From NCBI GenBank assembly GCA_050012495.1, contig JBEKHB010000015.1, forward strand, positions 1 to 64,000: a stretch of DNA of 64,000 nucleotides. Direction: 5' to 3'. A model generated the notes under the pieces. The model was not told where the DNA came from, did no database searches, and saw only the letters and a program-made list of their open reading frames with translations. Of the stretch, positions 27,100 to 36,160 are shown in pieces (position 1 is the stretch's first letter; every line of letters starts with the position of its first letter). The position numbers were made by a program, and so were the translations under genes. This stretch comes from BOG-1155 sp050012495 (lineage in GTDB: Bacteria; Desulfobacterota; Syntrophorhabdia; Syntrophorhabdales; WCHB1-27).

Positions 27100-27912
27100 A
27101 TGGTGAGGTCTGTGTTGATTGGGAATGTGGGATGCCGGCGGCTATTCACCGCAGCCATCGTGGTCTTTGGAATCCTCGCCGGTGTAACCGCCCTCTTTGC
27201 CGGCCCGCCTTTCCGCACGGACGACCCAGAACCGGTGGATTACCAACACTGGGAATTCTACACGGCCACCCAGTATCAGAATGACAGGGGAAACCTCTCC
27301 GGCACAGCCCCCCACCTCGAGGCCAACTATGGGGTGGCGCCGAACGTCCAGCTTCACCTTATAGTCCCCGATGCCTACAATCGACCCAAGGCCGGCCCCG
27401 CCCTCTTCGGTCCCGGCGATGTCGAGCTTGGCGTCAAGTACCGGTTTATCCAGGAGAGCGAGTACGTCCCTATGGTCGGCACGTTCCCCCTCCTTGAGGC
27501 ACCGACAGGAAGCAAGGCGAGGGGACTCGGGACCGGCCAGGCCCAATTATATCTCCCCCTATGGCTCCAGAAGAGCGTGGGACCGTGGACAAGCTACGGT
27601 GGCGGCGGATACTGGATAAACCCCGGTACGGGGAATAAAAACTACTGGTATGCGGGTTGGCTTCTCCAGCGTGATATCACCAAGTGGCTTACCCTGGGAG
27701 CGGAGTTATTTCACATAACGCCGCTTACCACGGACGGGCAGACCGAGACGGGATATAACATCGGAGCCATCGTCAACTTCACCGAAACACACCACTTCAT
27801 CTGTTCCGCAGGCACCGATATCCACGGACCTGCGAATTTCTTTTTCTACGCGGCCTATCTCATCACGTGGGGTCCCCCGGAAAAAGGCCGGGAGGGGAAG
27901 GCGGACAGATGA
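27100..27912 (+). CDS. Outer-membrane beta-barrel transporter-like protein
   Basis: This 270-aa protein has a hydrophobic export signal (FTAAIVVFGILAGVTALFAGPP). The rest alternates short aromatic strands and turns (YTATQYQNDRG, GVKYRFIQ, WTSYGGGGYWINP, FFFYAAYLI), consistent with a porin-like barrel of the phenol-degradation/metal-related outer-membrane family. It lies before a lipoprotein remnant and faces a Cus-type efflux operon, a neighbourhood often seen in deltaproteobacteria. The start at ATG 27100 has a weak ribosome site. Confidence 0.6.
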   Translation: MVRSVLIGNVGCRRLFTAAIVVFGILAGVTALFAGPPFRTDDPEPVDYQHWEFYTATQYQNDRGNLSGTAPHLEANYGVAPNVQLHLIVPDAYNRPKAGPALFGPGDVELGVKYRFIQESEYVPMVGTFPLLEAPTGSKARGLGTGQAQLYLPLWLQKSVGPWTSYGGGGYWINPGTGNKNYWYAGWLLQRDITKWLTLGAELFHITPLTTDGQTETGYNIGAIVNFTETHHFICSAGTDIHGPANFFFYAAYLITWGPPEKGREGKADR

Positions 27913-28085
27913 AGATCCACATGCCGGCAGGCGCCCTTCTTCTGGTCCTGATCCTGATGATCGGGCTCGGGGGATGCGGGGGAACGCCGAAGCCGATTAC
28001 TGCGGCGCCACAGAGGACCGATGTGTTCACAGAGGTGCGGGATTCATCGCGTCTCCCGCCGAAGGCGGCGGCAGAAGAGATCACC
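27909..28085 (+). pseudogene. Lipoprotein gene fragment running into the end of cusA
   Basis: ATG 27909 overlaps the barrel gene stop by four bases and encodes a lipoprotein signal with lipobox GLGGC, then a proline/alanine-rich stretch (TPKPITAAPQRTDVFTEVRD). I recall this type of opening from small lipoproteins near metal efflux genes. After about residue 50 the frame loses that character and continues only as antisense of cusA (open to 28595). The gene is therefore probably truncated at its 3' end. Alternatively it is a real gene with a long convergent overlap. Confidence 0.45.
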
Positions 28086-31000
28086 CTACCCGGCGGTTTT
28101 TCCCACGCGCCTCCCCTTCCACAGCATGTAGATCGCGGGGTAGATGAGCAGTTCCAGGATGGTCGAGGTGACCACGCCGCCCACCATAGGCGCGGCGATC
28201 CTTTTCATGACATCCGAGCCTGCGCCATGGCTGAACATAACGGGGATAAGGCCGGCCAGGATCACCGCCACGGTCATGATCTTGGGGCGTATCCTTTTGA
28301 CCGCGCCGTGCATGACCGCGTCCTTCAGGTCGGAAAGCGATCTCAGCTTGCCTTGCCGCTCCCATTCCATATGCGCAAGCTCCAGATAGAGGAGCATGAT
28401 CACGCCCGTCTCCGCGTCGAGACCGGCAAGGGCGATAATCCCCACCCAGACGGCGATGCTCATGTTGTAGCCCAGGAAGTAGAGAAACCAGAAGGAACCA
28501 ACGAGGGAGAAGGGCACCGCGAGGAGCACTATGATCGTCTTTGTCACAGACTTCGTGTTGAAGAAGATGAGGACGAAGATGATCAGGGCGGTTAGGGGGA
28601 TGACGAGCTTCAGACGCTCGTGGGTCTTCACCAGGTATTCGTATTCCCCGCTCCATTCCAGGCGGTAGCCTTCCGGTATCTTGAGGGACACCACATCCTT
28701 CTTCGCCTCGTTGACGTACCCTCCCACGTCCCGCCCCGAGAAATCGACGTAGACGTACTCCGCCAGGAGCCCTTCCTCACTCTTTATGCTCGTGGGTCCC
28801 CGCACGACCTTGATGTCGGCAAGCTGGGCAAGCGGCACGACGCGGCTCGATTGTGGATTGGCTGACCCCGATTGCGCCTGCACACCGCCGCCTCCGGCGC
28901 CCATGCCGCCGCCGGCCGGGGGGGCCTGCTGACCGCCCGCCATAGGCAGGGGCACCAACACCCTCTTCAACTGATCGATGTCGCCCCGGAGCTCCCTTGC
29001 ATAGCGGACGTTCACCGGGTAGCGCTCCCTGCCCTCAATGGTGGTCGTCAGGTCCATGCCGCCGATTGCAGACTCGATCACCTCCTGGATATCCTGGACC
29101 GAAAGCCCGTAGCGGGCCGCCTCCTCCCGCTTCACGTCGATGTCGAGGAAATAGCCCGTGGTCACCCGCTCCGCATAGACGCTCCTTGTGCCGGGGATAG
29201 ACTTCAAGCGTTGCTCGATCTGGAGTCCTATCCGCTCCATCTCATCCAAGTTCGGCCCGAGGATCTTGATGCCGACGGGCGTCCTGATGCCGGTGGCAAG
29301 CATATCGAGCCTCGCCTTTATCGGCATGGTGAACGAATTGGAAACACCGGGGATGGTCAGCTCGTCATTCATCTCGTCCTTCAGCTTCTCCACGGTCATG
29401 CCCGGCCGCCACTGGGATTCGGCCTTCAGGTTCACTACGGTCTCAAACATTTCAAGGGGCGCGGGGTCGGTAGCAGTCTCGGCCCTCCCGGCCTTGCCGA
29501 AGACACTTGCCACCTCGGGGATAGCGGCAAGGATCTTGTCCTGTAATTGAAGGAGGTCGGTGGCAACCGATATGGACGCCGCGGGCGCGGTCACGGGCAT
29601 GTAGAAAAGGGTGCCTTCGTACAGGGGCGGCATAAACTCGGAGCCGAGCTGCGTGAAAGGAAAAACGGTGACGGCAAGCACAATGATGCCGAGAACGATG
29701 ACCGTTTTCTTGAAGCGGAGCGCAAAACCCGCAATCGGCTCATAGACCCATCGGAGGAAGCGGCTCACGGGGTTGCGCTCTTCCGACCTTATCCGTCCCC
29801 TGATAAAAAGGGTCATCAGGGCGGGCGTCAACGTCACCGCAAGGAAGGACGAGAAGAGCATGGCGAAGGTCTTCGTGTAGGCCAGGGGTTTGAAGAGCCT
29901 CCCCGCCTGGCCCTGGAGCGTGAAGACCGGGAGGAAACCCACCGTGATGACGAGGAGGGAGAAGAACAAAGACGGGCCTACCTCCTTCGCGGCCTCGATA
30001 ATGACGTCCGTCCTGCTCATGCTTGCGAGGACCGCCGAACTCATATCCTCCGGTTTATCAGATCCCTCTTTCGTCCCCCGCCCGCCGTCCCCCGTCCTGC
30101 GCGCTTCTTCCCACGCCTCCAGCTTCTTGTGGGCGTTCTCGACCATAATGATCGACGCGTCCACCATGGCGCCTATCGCGATGGCGATGCCGGAGAGACT
30201 CATGATGTTCGACGTGACTCCGAGATAGAACATGAGGATAAAGCTCATGATGATGGCGACGGGCAGCGTGAGAATGACCACCAGAGCGCTCGGCAAATGA
30301 AAGAGAAAGACGACGCAGACCACGCTCACCGCAATGGCCAGCTTGATGATCTCGTCCTTGAGGGTCGCAACCGAGCGGTTGATCAGGTCGGACCGGTCGT
30401 AGGTGGTGACGATCTTGACGCCGGGAGGTAGTGATGGCGCGATATCCGTCCTGATCTTCTCTTTGACGCGGTCGATCACATTGAGGACGTTCTCGCCGAA
30501 ACGGACGACGACGATGCCGCCCGCCACTTCCCCTTTGCCGTCAAGCTCCGCCACGCCCCTCCGTATCTCCGGCCCGAGTTGGACGTCCGCCACGTCTTTG
30601 AGGTAGATGGGGGTCCCCGTAGCCGTCGCGCCCACGGAAATATTCTCGAGGTCCTGGATCCGCTTGATGTACCCCCTTCCCCGGACCATGTACTCCACGC
30701 CGGAAAACTCGATCACCCGCCCTTCCACGTCGAGGTTGCTTCTCCGAACCGCCTCCATCACCTTCGTGATGGGGATGTTGTAGCCGAGGAGGCGGTTCGG
30801 GTCGACGGTGACCTGGTATTGCTTGACGAACCCGCCGACGCTCGCCACCTGGGAGACGCCGGGAACACTCTCCAGCGCAAGCTTCAAGTTCCAGTCCTGG
30901 AGGGAGCGCAACTGGGCGAGGTCGCGGTTGCCGGATCCGTCCACGACCGCGTAGGAAAACCCCCAGCCGAGGCTGGTCGCGTCAGGGCCAAGCACAGGGT

Positions 31001-31376
31001 TGACCTCTGCCGGGAGCTTGTTCCTCACCGCCTGGAGGTATTCGAGAACCCTGCTCCTCGCCCAATAGATGTCGGTGCCTTCATCGAAGATCACGTAGAT
31101 GAACGAGCTGCCCAGGTAGGAAAACCCGCGGACGGCCTGGACCCTCGGGGCCGCGAGTAAGGTGGATGAAATAGGATAGGTGACCTGATCCTCGACGAGG
31201 TCCGGGCTCCTGCCCGTCCATTCGGTATAGATAATGACCTGGGTGTCGGAGAGGTCGGGGATCGCATCGAGGGGTATGTGCGCGAGCGCCCAGTAACCCC
31301 ATGCGAAGGCAAAGAAGACGAAGAGGAAGACAATAAACTTGTTCTTTGCGCTATATTCGATGATTTTCGCTATCAT
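28086..31376 (-). CDS. cusA: RND heavy-metal efflux pump, CusA/CzcA family
   Basis: This 1096-aa inner-membrane pump drives metal export with the proton gradient. The N-terminus (MIAKIIEYSAKNKFIVFL) is followed by the first periplasmic domain with IPDLSDTQVIIYTEW. The central motif GAMVDASIIMVENAHKK is that of the Cu/Ag (HME4-type) group. About 12 membrane helices are visible in two halves. Two low-complexity inserts (around WEEARRTGDGGRGTKEG and the GGGMGAGGGG stretch) make it slightly longer than usual. It is the third gene of a cusC-cusB-cusA run on the minus strand. Confidence 0.93.
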   Translation of the reverse strand: MIAKIIEYSAKNKFIVFLFVFFAFAWGYWALAHIPLDAIPDLSDTQVIIYTEWTGRSPDLVEDQVTYPISSTLLAAPRVQAVRGFSYLGSSFIYVIFDEGTDIYWARSRVLEYLQAVRNKLPAEVNPVLGPDATSLGWGFSYAVVDGSGNRDLAQLRSLQDWNLKLALESVPGVSQVASVGGFVKQYQVTVDPNRLLGYNIPITKVMEAVRRSNLDVEGRVIEFSGVEYMVRGRGYIKRIQDLENISVGATATGTPIYLKDVADVQLGPEIRRGVAELDGKGEVAGGIVVVRFGENVLNVIDRVKEKIRTDIAPSLPPGVKIVTTYDRSDLINRSVATLKDEIIKLAIAVSVVCVVFLFHLPSALVVILTLPVAIIMSFILMFYLGVTSNIMSLSGIAIAIGAMVDASIIMVENAHKKLEAWEEARRTGDGGRGTKEGSDKPEDMSSAVLASMSRTDVIIEAAKEVGPSLFFSLLVITVGFLPVFTLQGQAGRLFKPLAYTKTFAMLFSSFLAVTLTPALMTLFIRGRIRSEERNPVSRFLRWVYEPIAGFALRFKKTVIVLGIIVLAVTVFPFTQLGSEFMPPLYEGTLFYMPVTAPAASISVATDLLQLQDKILAAIPEVASVFGKAGRAETATDPAPLEMFETVVNLKAESQWRPGMTVEKLKDEMNDELTIPGVSNSFTMPIKARLDMLATGIRTPVGIKILGPNLDEMERIGLQIEQRLKSIPGTRSVYAERVTTGYFLDIDVKREEAARYGLSVQDIQEVIESAIGGMDLTTTIEGRERYPVNVRYARELRGDIDQLKRVLVPLPMAGGQQAPPAGGGMGAGGGGVQAQSGSANPQSSRVVPLAQLADIKVVRGPTSIKSEEGLLAEYVYVDFSGRDVGGYVNEAKKDVVSLKIPEGYRLEWSGEYEYLVKTHERLKLVIPLTALIIFVLIFFNTKSVTKTIIVLLAVPFSLVGSFWFLYFLGYNMSIAVWVGIIALAGLDAETGVIMLLYLELAHMEWERQGKLRSLSDLKDAVMHGAVKRIRPKIMTVAVILAGLIPVMFSHGAGSDVMKRIAAPMVGGVVTSTILELLIYPAIYMLWKGRRVGKTAG

Positions 31377-31418
31377 GTTAGTGTTGGCTCACCTTCGCGG
31401 CCATCCCGTGTCTGCCTC

Positions 31419-32717
31419 TCAGCGGTGGTGCGCTGCCGGAGCCGGCGGTGCTGCCTGTCTGGGCAGCGGCTCAACCCCTTTCAGCTTCGCCTCGGAGTCG
31501 ATGAGGAAATTGGCCGAAGATACTACCCGGTCGCCCGGTTTCAGCCCCTCGGTGATCTCGACGAGTTCCCCCGCTCGCACCCCCGTCACCACCTCCCTGG
31601 GCTCGAACATGCCGTCCCCCTTGTCGACGTAGGCGATTTGTCGCAGGCCGGTATTGATCACCGCATCGGACGGGATCCCGAGCTTCCGGCCGAGATTTAT
31701 CTTCAGCTCCACATTGACGAACATCTGGGGCTTTAGACGTCCTCCTTCATTAGGCATGGTGAACCGCGCTTTCAGGGTCCTTGCTTCTCCCTGAAGCGTG
31801 GGATAGATATAGTCGATCCGCGTGGAAAACTGCCTTCCCGGGAAATAACTCAACTGGACGGACGCCGTATCTCCCACCTTGATGAGGGGCATCTCGAACT
31901 CATAGATGTCGGCCGTGATCCAGATGGTCGAAAGGTCGGCCACGTCGAAAAGGTCCGTCCCCGGCATCACGCGCGTGCCCTCGTTCACGTTTTTCTGCAA
32001 GACGTAGCCGCTGTAAGGGCTATAGATAGTGAGGTCGCGGACCGGCTTCTCGCTTTCCTCGATCCGCCTGATCTGGCCGTCCGTTATATCGAAGAGCCTC
32101 AGGCGCTGACGGCCGGCCTCGACGAGCGACTGCGCATCAGCGCTGATCATGGCGCCGATGTTCGGCGCATCTTCCCCATCAGTGGTCTGCCCGGCGTCTG
32201 TGCCGCTTTTCGCACCCGCCCCTTTGGCCCATTTCACCACGTTGATAAATTCCTGCTGCGTCGCCCACAGCTCCGGGCTGTAGATGTCGGCGACCGGGTC
32301 CCCCTTTTTCACGTAGGTACCGGTAAAGTTGACGTGGAGTTTTTCGACCCAGCCCTCCACCTTTGTCGTGATCGTGTTGAGCCGCCTCTGGTCGTACTCG
32401 ACAAGCCCCACCGTGCGGATCGTCTTCGTGAGGGGCACAACCTGCGCAGGCGTGGTCTTCATCCCTAGCAACTGCTGCTTGCCAACCGGTATTTCGACCG
32501 TGGGAGGCGATGGAGCAGCCGCCTCGGCCGGCGCAGCTTGCGATGGCGGTTTTCCGGCAGCCATCGTCGGCGAGGCGCCCGGTTTTTCCTGGGCGGCCGC
32601 GGCTGAGGTTGGGGCGGGCCGCGTCGGGCTCTTGCGCGAAAGGGCCGACCACGAGAAATAGAGTATGAGGGCTATCGCAACAGCCGCTGACGCACGCGCC
32701 ATGGTCCGCTTTGTCAT
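31419..32717 (-). CDS. cusB: Membrane fusion protein of metal efflux system, CusB family
   Basis: This 432-aa periplasmic adaptor has an N-terminal membrane anchor (ASAAVAIALILYFSWSAL) and an Ala/Pro-rich linker. The barrel-sandwich (VEYDQRRLNTITTKVEGWVEKL) and the pair TIYSPYSGYVLQKNVNEGTRV follow, as in CusB/CzcB. A C-terminal beta-barrel and membrane-proximal domain end in a histidine-containing tail (AAHHR). It overlaps the TolC-like gene by four bases and would link CusA to the outer-membrane channel. Confidence 0.92.
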   Translation of the reverse strand: MTKRTMARASAAVAIALILYFSWSALSRKSPTRPAPTSAAAAQEKPGASPTMAAGKPPSQAAPAEAAAPSPPTVEIPVGKQQLLGMKTTPAQVVPLTKTIRTVGLVEYDQRRLNTITTKVEGWVEKLHVNFTGTYVKKGDPVADIYSPELWATQQEFINVVKWAKGAGAKSGTDAGQTTDGEDAPNIGAMISADAQSLVEAGRQRLRLFDITDGQIRRIEESEKPVRDLTIYSPYSGYVLQKNVNEGTRVMPGTDLFDVADLSTIWITADIYEFEMPLIKVGDTASVQLSYFPGRQFSTRIDYIYPTLQGEARTLKARFTMPNEGGRLKPQMFVNVELKINLGRKLGIPSDAVINTGLRQIAYVDKGDGMFEPREVVTGVRAGELVEITEGLKPGDRVVSSANFLIDSEAKLKGVEPLPRQAAPPAPAAHHR

Positions 32718-34066
32718 CGTGCCTCTCCTTGTGCGGGCTTACCCGCAGGCGCCTGCCCGATGCCTTGCGCCATCTCTTCGACGCCTGCAAAGGCATGGAG
32801 CCTGGCTATCGCCTTTTCCCTCTCTACGAGCTGGTTCCAGTAGAGCAGGTCGTAGTCGAGGAGGTTTTTGATCCTCGTGATGACGGTGAGGGCGTCGACC
32901 TTCCCCGTCACGTAACTGGAAAAGGCGAGCTGGACATCCTGGTTTGTCTTCGGAATCAGCCCTTCCTTGTAGAGTTTCATGAGCCTGTCCGCCGCCTGCA
33001 CCATGGAAAAGCTCTCCCTCACGTTGGAGGCGAGCATCAGCTCTGTTGCCGCAAGCTCCCGCCTCGCTTCCGAAAGGCCGGCCTCGGCCTCTGCTTCGGC
33101 CTGCCTCTGCTTCGTTTTTTGGTAGATGGGGAGGTTGACGGTGACCGTCAGGTTCCACATGTCAGGCAAACCCATGGTCCTGGGGAAGTAACTCGCGCCC
33201 ACGGCATAATCCGGATAATACTCCTTCTTGGCCATCTTCACCTTTGCCTCCGCCCCTTCCACCATCTTCTTCTTCGACCTGACTTCGGGTGAGTGATCCG
33301 CCGCCATACGCAGCATCTCCTCCAATGTCGCGCCATAGGGGGTGGGGGCGGGCTGGACCGGCCGGCCCAGCGGCGCGTCCACACGCCTCCCCACCGTGGT
33401 ATTGAGCATACCCTGGAGCGCCTGCATGCGCTGCCGCTGCATCTCTTCCTTTTCCAGGATCATATACTTCTCCGTCTGCGCCATGATGACCTCCTGCTGC
33501 ATGCCCGTCCCGGACGCGTACCTGCCCTGCGCGGCGTCCTCGATCCTGGAAAACAGCTCGCTCCTGTCTTTCAGGATGTCGAGGGTCTTGTGGCTGAGAA
33601 AGAGGTCGTAGAAGAGCAGCTTTATCTGTGCCGCCACCCTGTGCTTCGCTGCGTCGGAAAGGGCGGCCAGGCTCTCGGCGTCCCTCGCCGCCATTTCCCC
33701 CTTGAGTGCCCGTTTTCCCGGAAAATAGAACTGCTGGGAAAGGCTGGACATGCCCATGGCATTGGGGTTGTCCGGCCGGCCTATGGTGAGGGATTGAAAC
33801 CCCTCGTTCTGGTAGCCGAACATGAACATGGGGTCGGGCAGGCTCTTGGCCTGCGGTATGCGGTACCCGGCAGCCTCCGCCCTCGCCTGGGCCGCGAGGA
33901 TCTCCGGGCTGTTCCTCAAGCCCTCGGCGATCAGGTCGTCGAGGACCACCGTCTCATCGGCGCAAAAGACTGCACGCGGCGCCGCCAAGGAGACCAGGAG
34001 CATGAGAACGCAGAGCGCTGCGGCAGCGCGGTTCCGCCTCCCTCGCAGAAAGAACGGCATAGACAC
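32714..34066 (-). CDS. cusC: TolC-like outer-membrane efflux protein, CusC/CzcC type
   Basis: This 450-aa protein has a signal peptide (ALCVLMLLVSLAAPRAVFA) and two outer-membrane-factor repeats rich in long helices (e.g. LRNSPEILAAQARAEAAGY and LSEARRELAATELMLASNV). It forms the exit duct of the tripartite pump. It lies 12 bp after the FixH-like gene and overlaps cusB. No lipobox cysteine is obvious after the signal. Confidence 0.9.
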   Translation of the reverse strand: MSMPFFLRGRRNRAAAALCVLMLLVSLAAPRAVFCADETVVLDDLIAEGLRNSPEILAAQARAEAAGYRIPQAKSLPDPMFMFGYQNEGFQSLTIGRPDNPNAMGMSSLSQQFYFPGKRALKGEMAARDAESLAALSDAAKHRVAAQIKLLFYDLFLSHKTLDILKDRSELFSRIEDAAQGRYASGTGMQQEVIMAQTEKYMILEKEEMQRQRMQALQGMLNTTVGRRVDAPLGRPVQPAPTPYGATLEEMLRMAADHSPEVRSKKKMVEGAEAKVKMAKKEYYPDYAVGASYFPRTMGLPDMWNLTVTVNLPIYQKTKQRQAEAEAEAGLSEARRELAATELMLASNVRESFSMVQAADRLMKLYKEGLIPKTNQDVQLAFSSYVTGKVDALTVITRIKNLLDYDLLYWNQLVEREKAIARLHAFAGVEEMAQGIGQAPAGKPAQGEAR

Positions 34067-34078
34067 CTCCCGGATGGG

Positions 34079-34465
34079 CTACTTCACGTCGATGGTGAGC
34101 CTCGCGGTATCCGTTTTGCCACCGCGGGCCACCTTGATTGCCACGTTCCACGACCCAGCCATGGAAGGCGAGATTACCGCCTTGTAGGTCTCGCCCTTCA
34201 GCTCCGCGTCGGATTTATAGTTCATGGCAGGCATCCCCGGCATGCCGGGCATGGAGTACTCCACCGTCACCTTCGCGTCGGTCACGGCTTTGCCCGTCTT
34301 ATCCTTCACGCTTACCTCGACGATATTTTTGCCCGTCACCGGCGGGTTCTTGTCCATGGTCACGTCCATTGTATAATCTCCGGCCTTTTTTGTTATGGCG
34401 CCCGCCGTAGAGGCGACGACTACCGTCAACAGAAGCACGATCCCAATTATTACTGACTTACGCAT
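34079..34465 (-). CDS. Exported FixH/YtkA-like domain protein of the efflux operon
   Basis: This 128-aa protein has a signal peptide (VIIGIVLLLTVVVASTAGA) and one immunoglobulin-like domain with a methionine-rich loop (MPGMPGMPAM). This matches YtkA/FixH-like domains often found in copper or silver efflux operons. The methionine loop could bind Cu(I) or Ag(I) in the periplasm; that is inferred from composition. It is immediately upstream of cusC. Confidence 0.75.
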   Translation of the reverse strand: MRKSVIIGIVLLLTVVVASTAGAITKKAGDYTMDVTMDKNPPVTGKNIVEVSVKDKTGKAVTDAKVTVEYSMPGMPGMPAMNYKSDAELKGETYKAVISPSMAGSWNVAIKVARGGKTDTARLTIDVK

Positions 34466-34741
34466 ACACCTGCCTCCTCAATTTTCGTTATTTGTTTTCG
34501 TTTCATGAAATCGTTGGTCTCGCTGACATCTGCTAGTCTGGGCCAATCCCGTCCTCTCCCGAAATATAGTGCTGTCCGTGCTCAACAAACCCCATCTTCT
34601 GCACGCATCGTGTCGATATGGGTCACCATGATGACGTCGCCGCTTCCGCGTTTCACCGCGTGTGTTGAACTCGCCACGAAGGGGGCGTAATTAATAAGAG
34701 ATTTAGAGAAACCCCGGCTGCAATTGCCAGGAGCTATGGGA
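34466..34741. other. Intergenic stretch, nothing distinctive
   Basis: These 276 bp separate the FixH-like gene from the Cys-rich gene. I see no supported gene and no clear terminator. Confidence 0.4.
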
Positions 34742-35146
34742 TCAACAGAGTAGGTTGAGGTTTACGGGGCGGCGGACTTGATCCTCAAAAACGCATCCGG
34801 GAGCGTGCCCTCCGTCACAAGTGGGGAGGGATAGGTCCGTGCGCATCGGGCTGACGTGAAGGGCTGCACGTTCGGTGTTCGAAACGGCGACAGGCGCGGG
34901 GTTTTGCGCCTGTCGCTCACATTTTGCCCTCATGCCTGCACACGGACCGCTTGTCTTTCCGGCGCAGCAGCAGCAGCATCCGGCGGCGCTTCTTTGCGCC
35001 GCATCAGGTCCCCCGCTTGCGAACATCCGGCAGATGTGCTGACCTGCGTTGGCCATTCCATTTCCCAGAAACAGAAGAGAAATGACCAGGGTCATGACAA
35101 AAAAGCTCCGGCAACTACTTCTTACCCTGCGGGATTTGAACACCAT
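34742..35146 (-). CDS. Exported cysteine-rich protein with a CCCCC run
   Basis: This protein has a basic N-region and signal peptide (MTLVISLLFLGNGMANAG). The mature part contains five consecutive cysteines (AAGCCCCCAG), further cysteines in GPCAGMRAKCERQ and two near the end. It heads the efflux operon, so a periplasmic metal-binding or metal-sensing role is plausible; I do not recognise a named family. I give the start as the ATG complementary to 35146. An internal ATG (complement of 35095, with GGAG upstream) is possible, because the predicted promoter leaves only a few bases of leader before 35146. Confidence 0.6.
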   Translation of the reverse strand: MVFKSRRVRSSCRSFFVMTLVISLLFLGNGMANAGQHICRMFASGGPDAAQRSAAGCCCCCAGKTSGPCAGMRAKCERQAQNPAPVAVSNTERAALHVSPMRTDLSLPTCDGGHAPGCVFEDQVRRPVNLNLLC

Positions 35147-35158
35147 AGCAATACTATA

Positions 35159-35187
35159 TAAATAATACGATACGGAGTTGTTGTCAA
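35159..35187 (-). promoter_or_regulatory. Promoter for the cysteine-rich gene and efflux operon
   Basis: On the minus strand TTGACA (35187-35182) and TATTTA (35164-35159) are 17 bp apart. The palindrome ATATGCATAT (35190-35199) lies just upstream of the -35 box and could bind a regulator. No CueR- or CzcR-like gene is nearby. Confidence 0.55.
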
Positions 35188-35276
35188 CTATATGCATATG
35201 CCCCTGGCAATTCTCGGCTGTTGCTCAGCGGCAGAACCAACTATAGGTAGGTGATGAACTGACTACGGTCGTTTTT

Positions 35277-35575
35277 CCGGCCGGGGCGATTTTTGAGGTG
35301 GGGTGCGCGGGCATCAATGCCATAGGCGGGTGCGACCCGGCAAGGCACTATTGAGCCGGGTACGAACATGTGAAAAAATCGTTTGAGGGGCCTTTGCCGT
35401 CATTCCGGCGAAAGCCGGCAGAGCGTAGCGGGCATTAATCCCGCGAAGGCGGGACATCCAGCTTTTTCAGTACGTTACAAAGGCCCTGGACCCCGGCGTC
35501 CGCCGGGGTGACGAGAAAAAGGCAATTATTTCACAGCTTCTACCCCGCCTGTAGCTCCATATTGCCTTGCCGGGT
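35277..35575. repeat. Palindromic repeat interrupted by another palindromic element
   Basis: The outer arms ACCCGGCAAGGCA (35335-35347) and TGCCTTGCCGGGT (35563-35575) are perfect complements, and a second palindromic element (35398-35513) sits between them. The left part (CCGGCCGGGGCGATTTTTGA, 35277-35296) also opens the repeat at 36161-36290. It fills most of the gene-free stretch 35147-35827, where I see no protein gene. Confidence 0.6.
35398..35513. repeat. MITE-like palindromic element (GTCATTCC...GGGGTGAC type)
   Basis: The termini GTCATTCCGGCGAAAGCCGG and CGGCGTCCGCCGGGGTGACG, with internal ATCCAG and CTGGA blocks, match the very common proteobacterial palindrome of this type. It carries no coding capacity. 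It is nested in a second repeat (35277-35575). Confidence 0.7.
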
Positions 35576-35827
35576 GGCAAACGTCGGAGTCCCTAAAGGC
35601 GCGCAGCGCAACGCCAAAGATGCGCTTTAGACGCCGCCGCTCCTGCTCGCCGGGGTTCGGCCGGCCTGATGCTATTTCGCCCGGAAAAGAGTATACTAGA
35701 GGCTATTGAGTTCAGCCGGTCTGTGTCCCGTCGCTTCGCGGCCGATAGGAGATCGGCGGAAGAAGGGCCGGCATCGCGAGGCGATTCAAAACGATGTTTC
35801 ACACCTCACTAAAGTAAAGGACAAAAC

Positions 35828-36100
35828 ATGAACAATGTAGCAGAATTTATTCAGATCAGGCAGGGGATTGAGTCTCTCGCCAAAGAGATCGCCGCGCTGG
35901 TCGAACGGAAAACAATGCCCCAGTCAAAAGCCAGGCTTGACGAGGCGACCGAACTGCTGGCAAAGCTTACGGCTCTCGCGGATAACGATGTCCAGGAGGT
36001 CGCGGTCGGTCGCTTGACGAGGCTGCTCGGCAGCCTTGGAACGAAGGTCGGGGCCTTAAGGCCAAAGAAGCGGGTCGTAAGAAAGCAGTCGGTCTCTTAG
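35828..36100 (+). CDS. Small helical protein of unknown function
   Basis: This 90-aa protein starts at ATG 35828 after AAAGGA. It is helical, with an alternating hydrophobic pattern (GIESLAKEIAALVERK, LDEATELLAKLTALADNDVQEVAVGRL) and a basic tail (RPKKRVVRKQ). There is no signal or membrane segment. The basic tail could bind nucleic acid, but no family is recognised. A TATACT box near 35691 might belong to its promoter. Confidence 0.6.
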   Translation: MNNVAEFIQIRQGIESLAKEIAALVERKTMPQSKARLDEATELLAKLTALADNDVQEVAVGRLTRLLGSLGTKVGALRPKKRVVRKQSVS

Positions 36101-36160
36101 AGGTTTTTGCAAAAATAATTACCCTTTCATGCTCTCTTTCCAGGCTTCGCCTATTCTTTT

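Noticed and set aside
33293..34456. 387-aa plus-strand frame opposite cusC and the FixH-like gene
   Set aside because: Antisense shadow with long arginine/histidine-rich stretches and no motif; both minus-strand genes are well supported.
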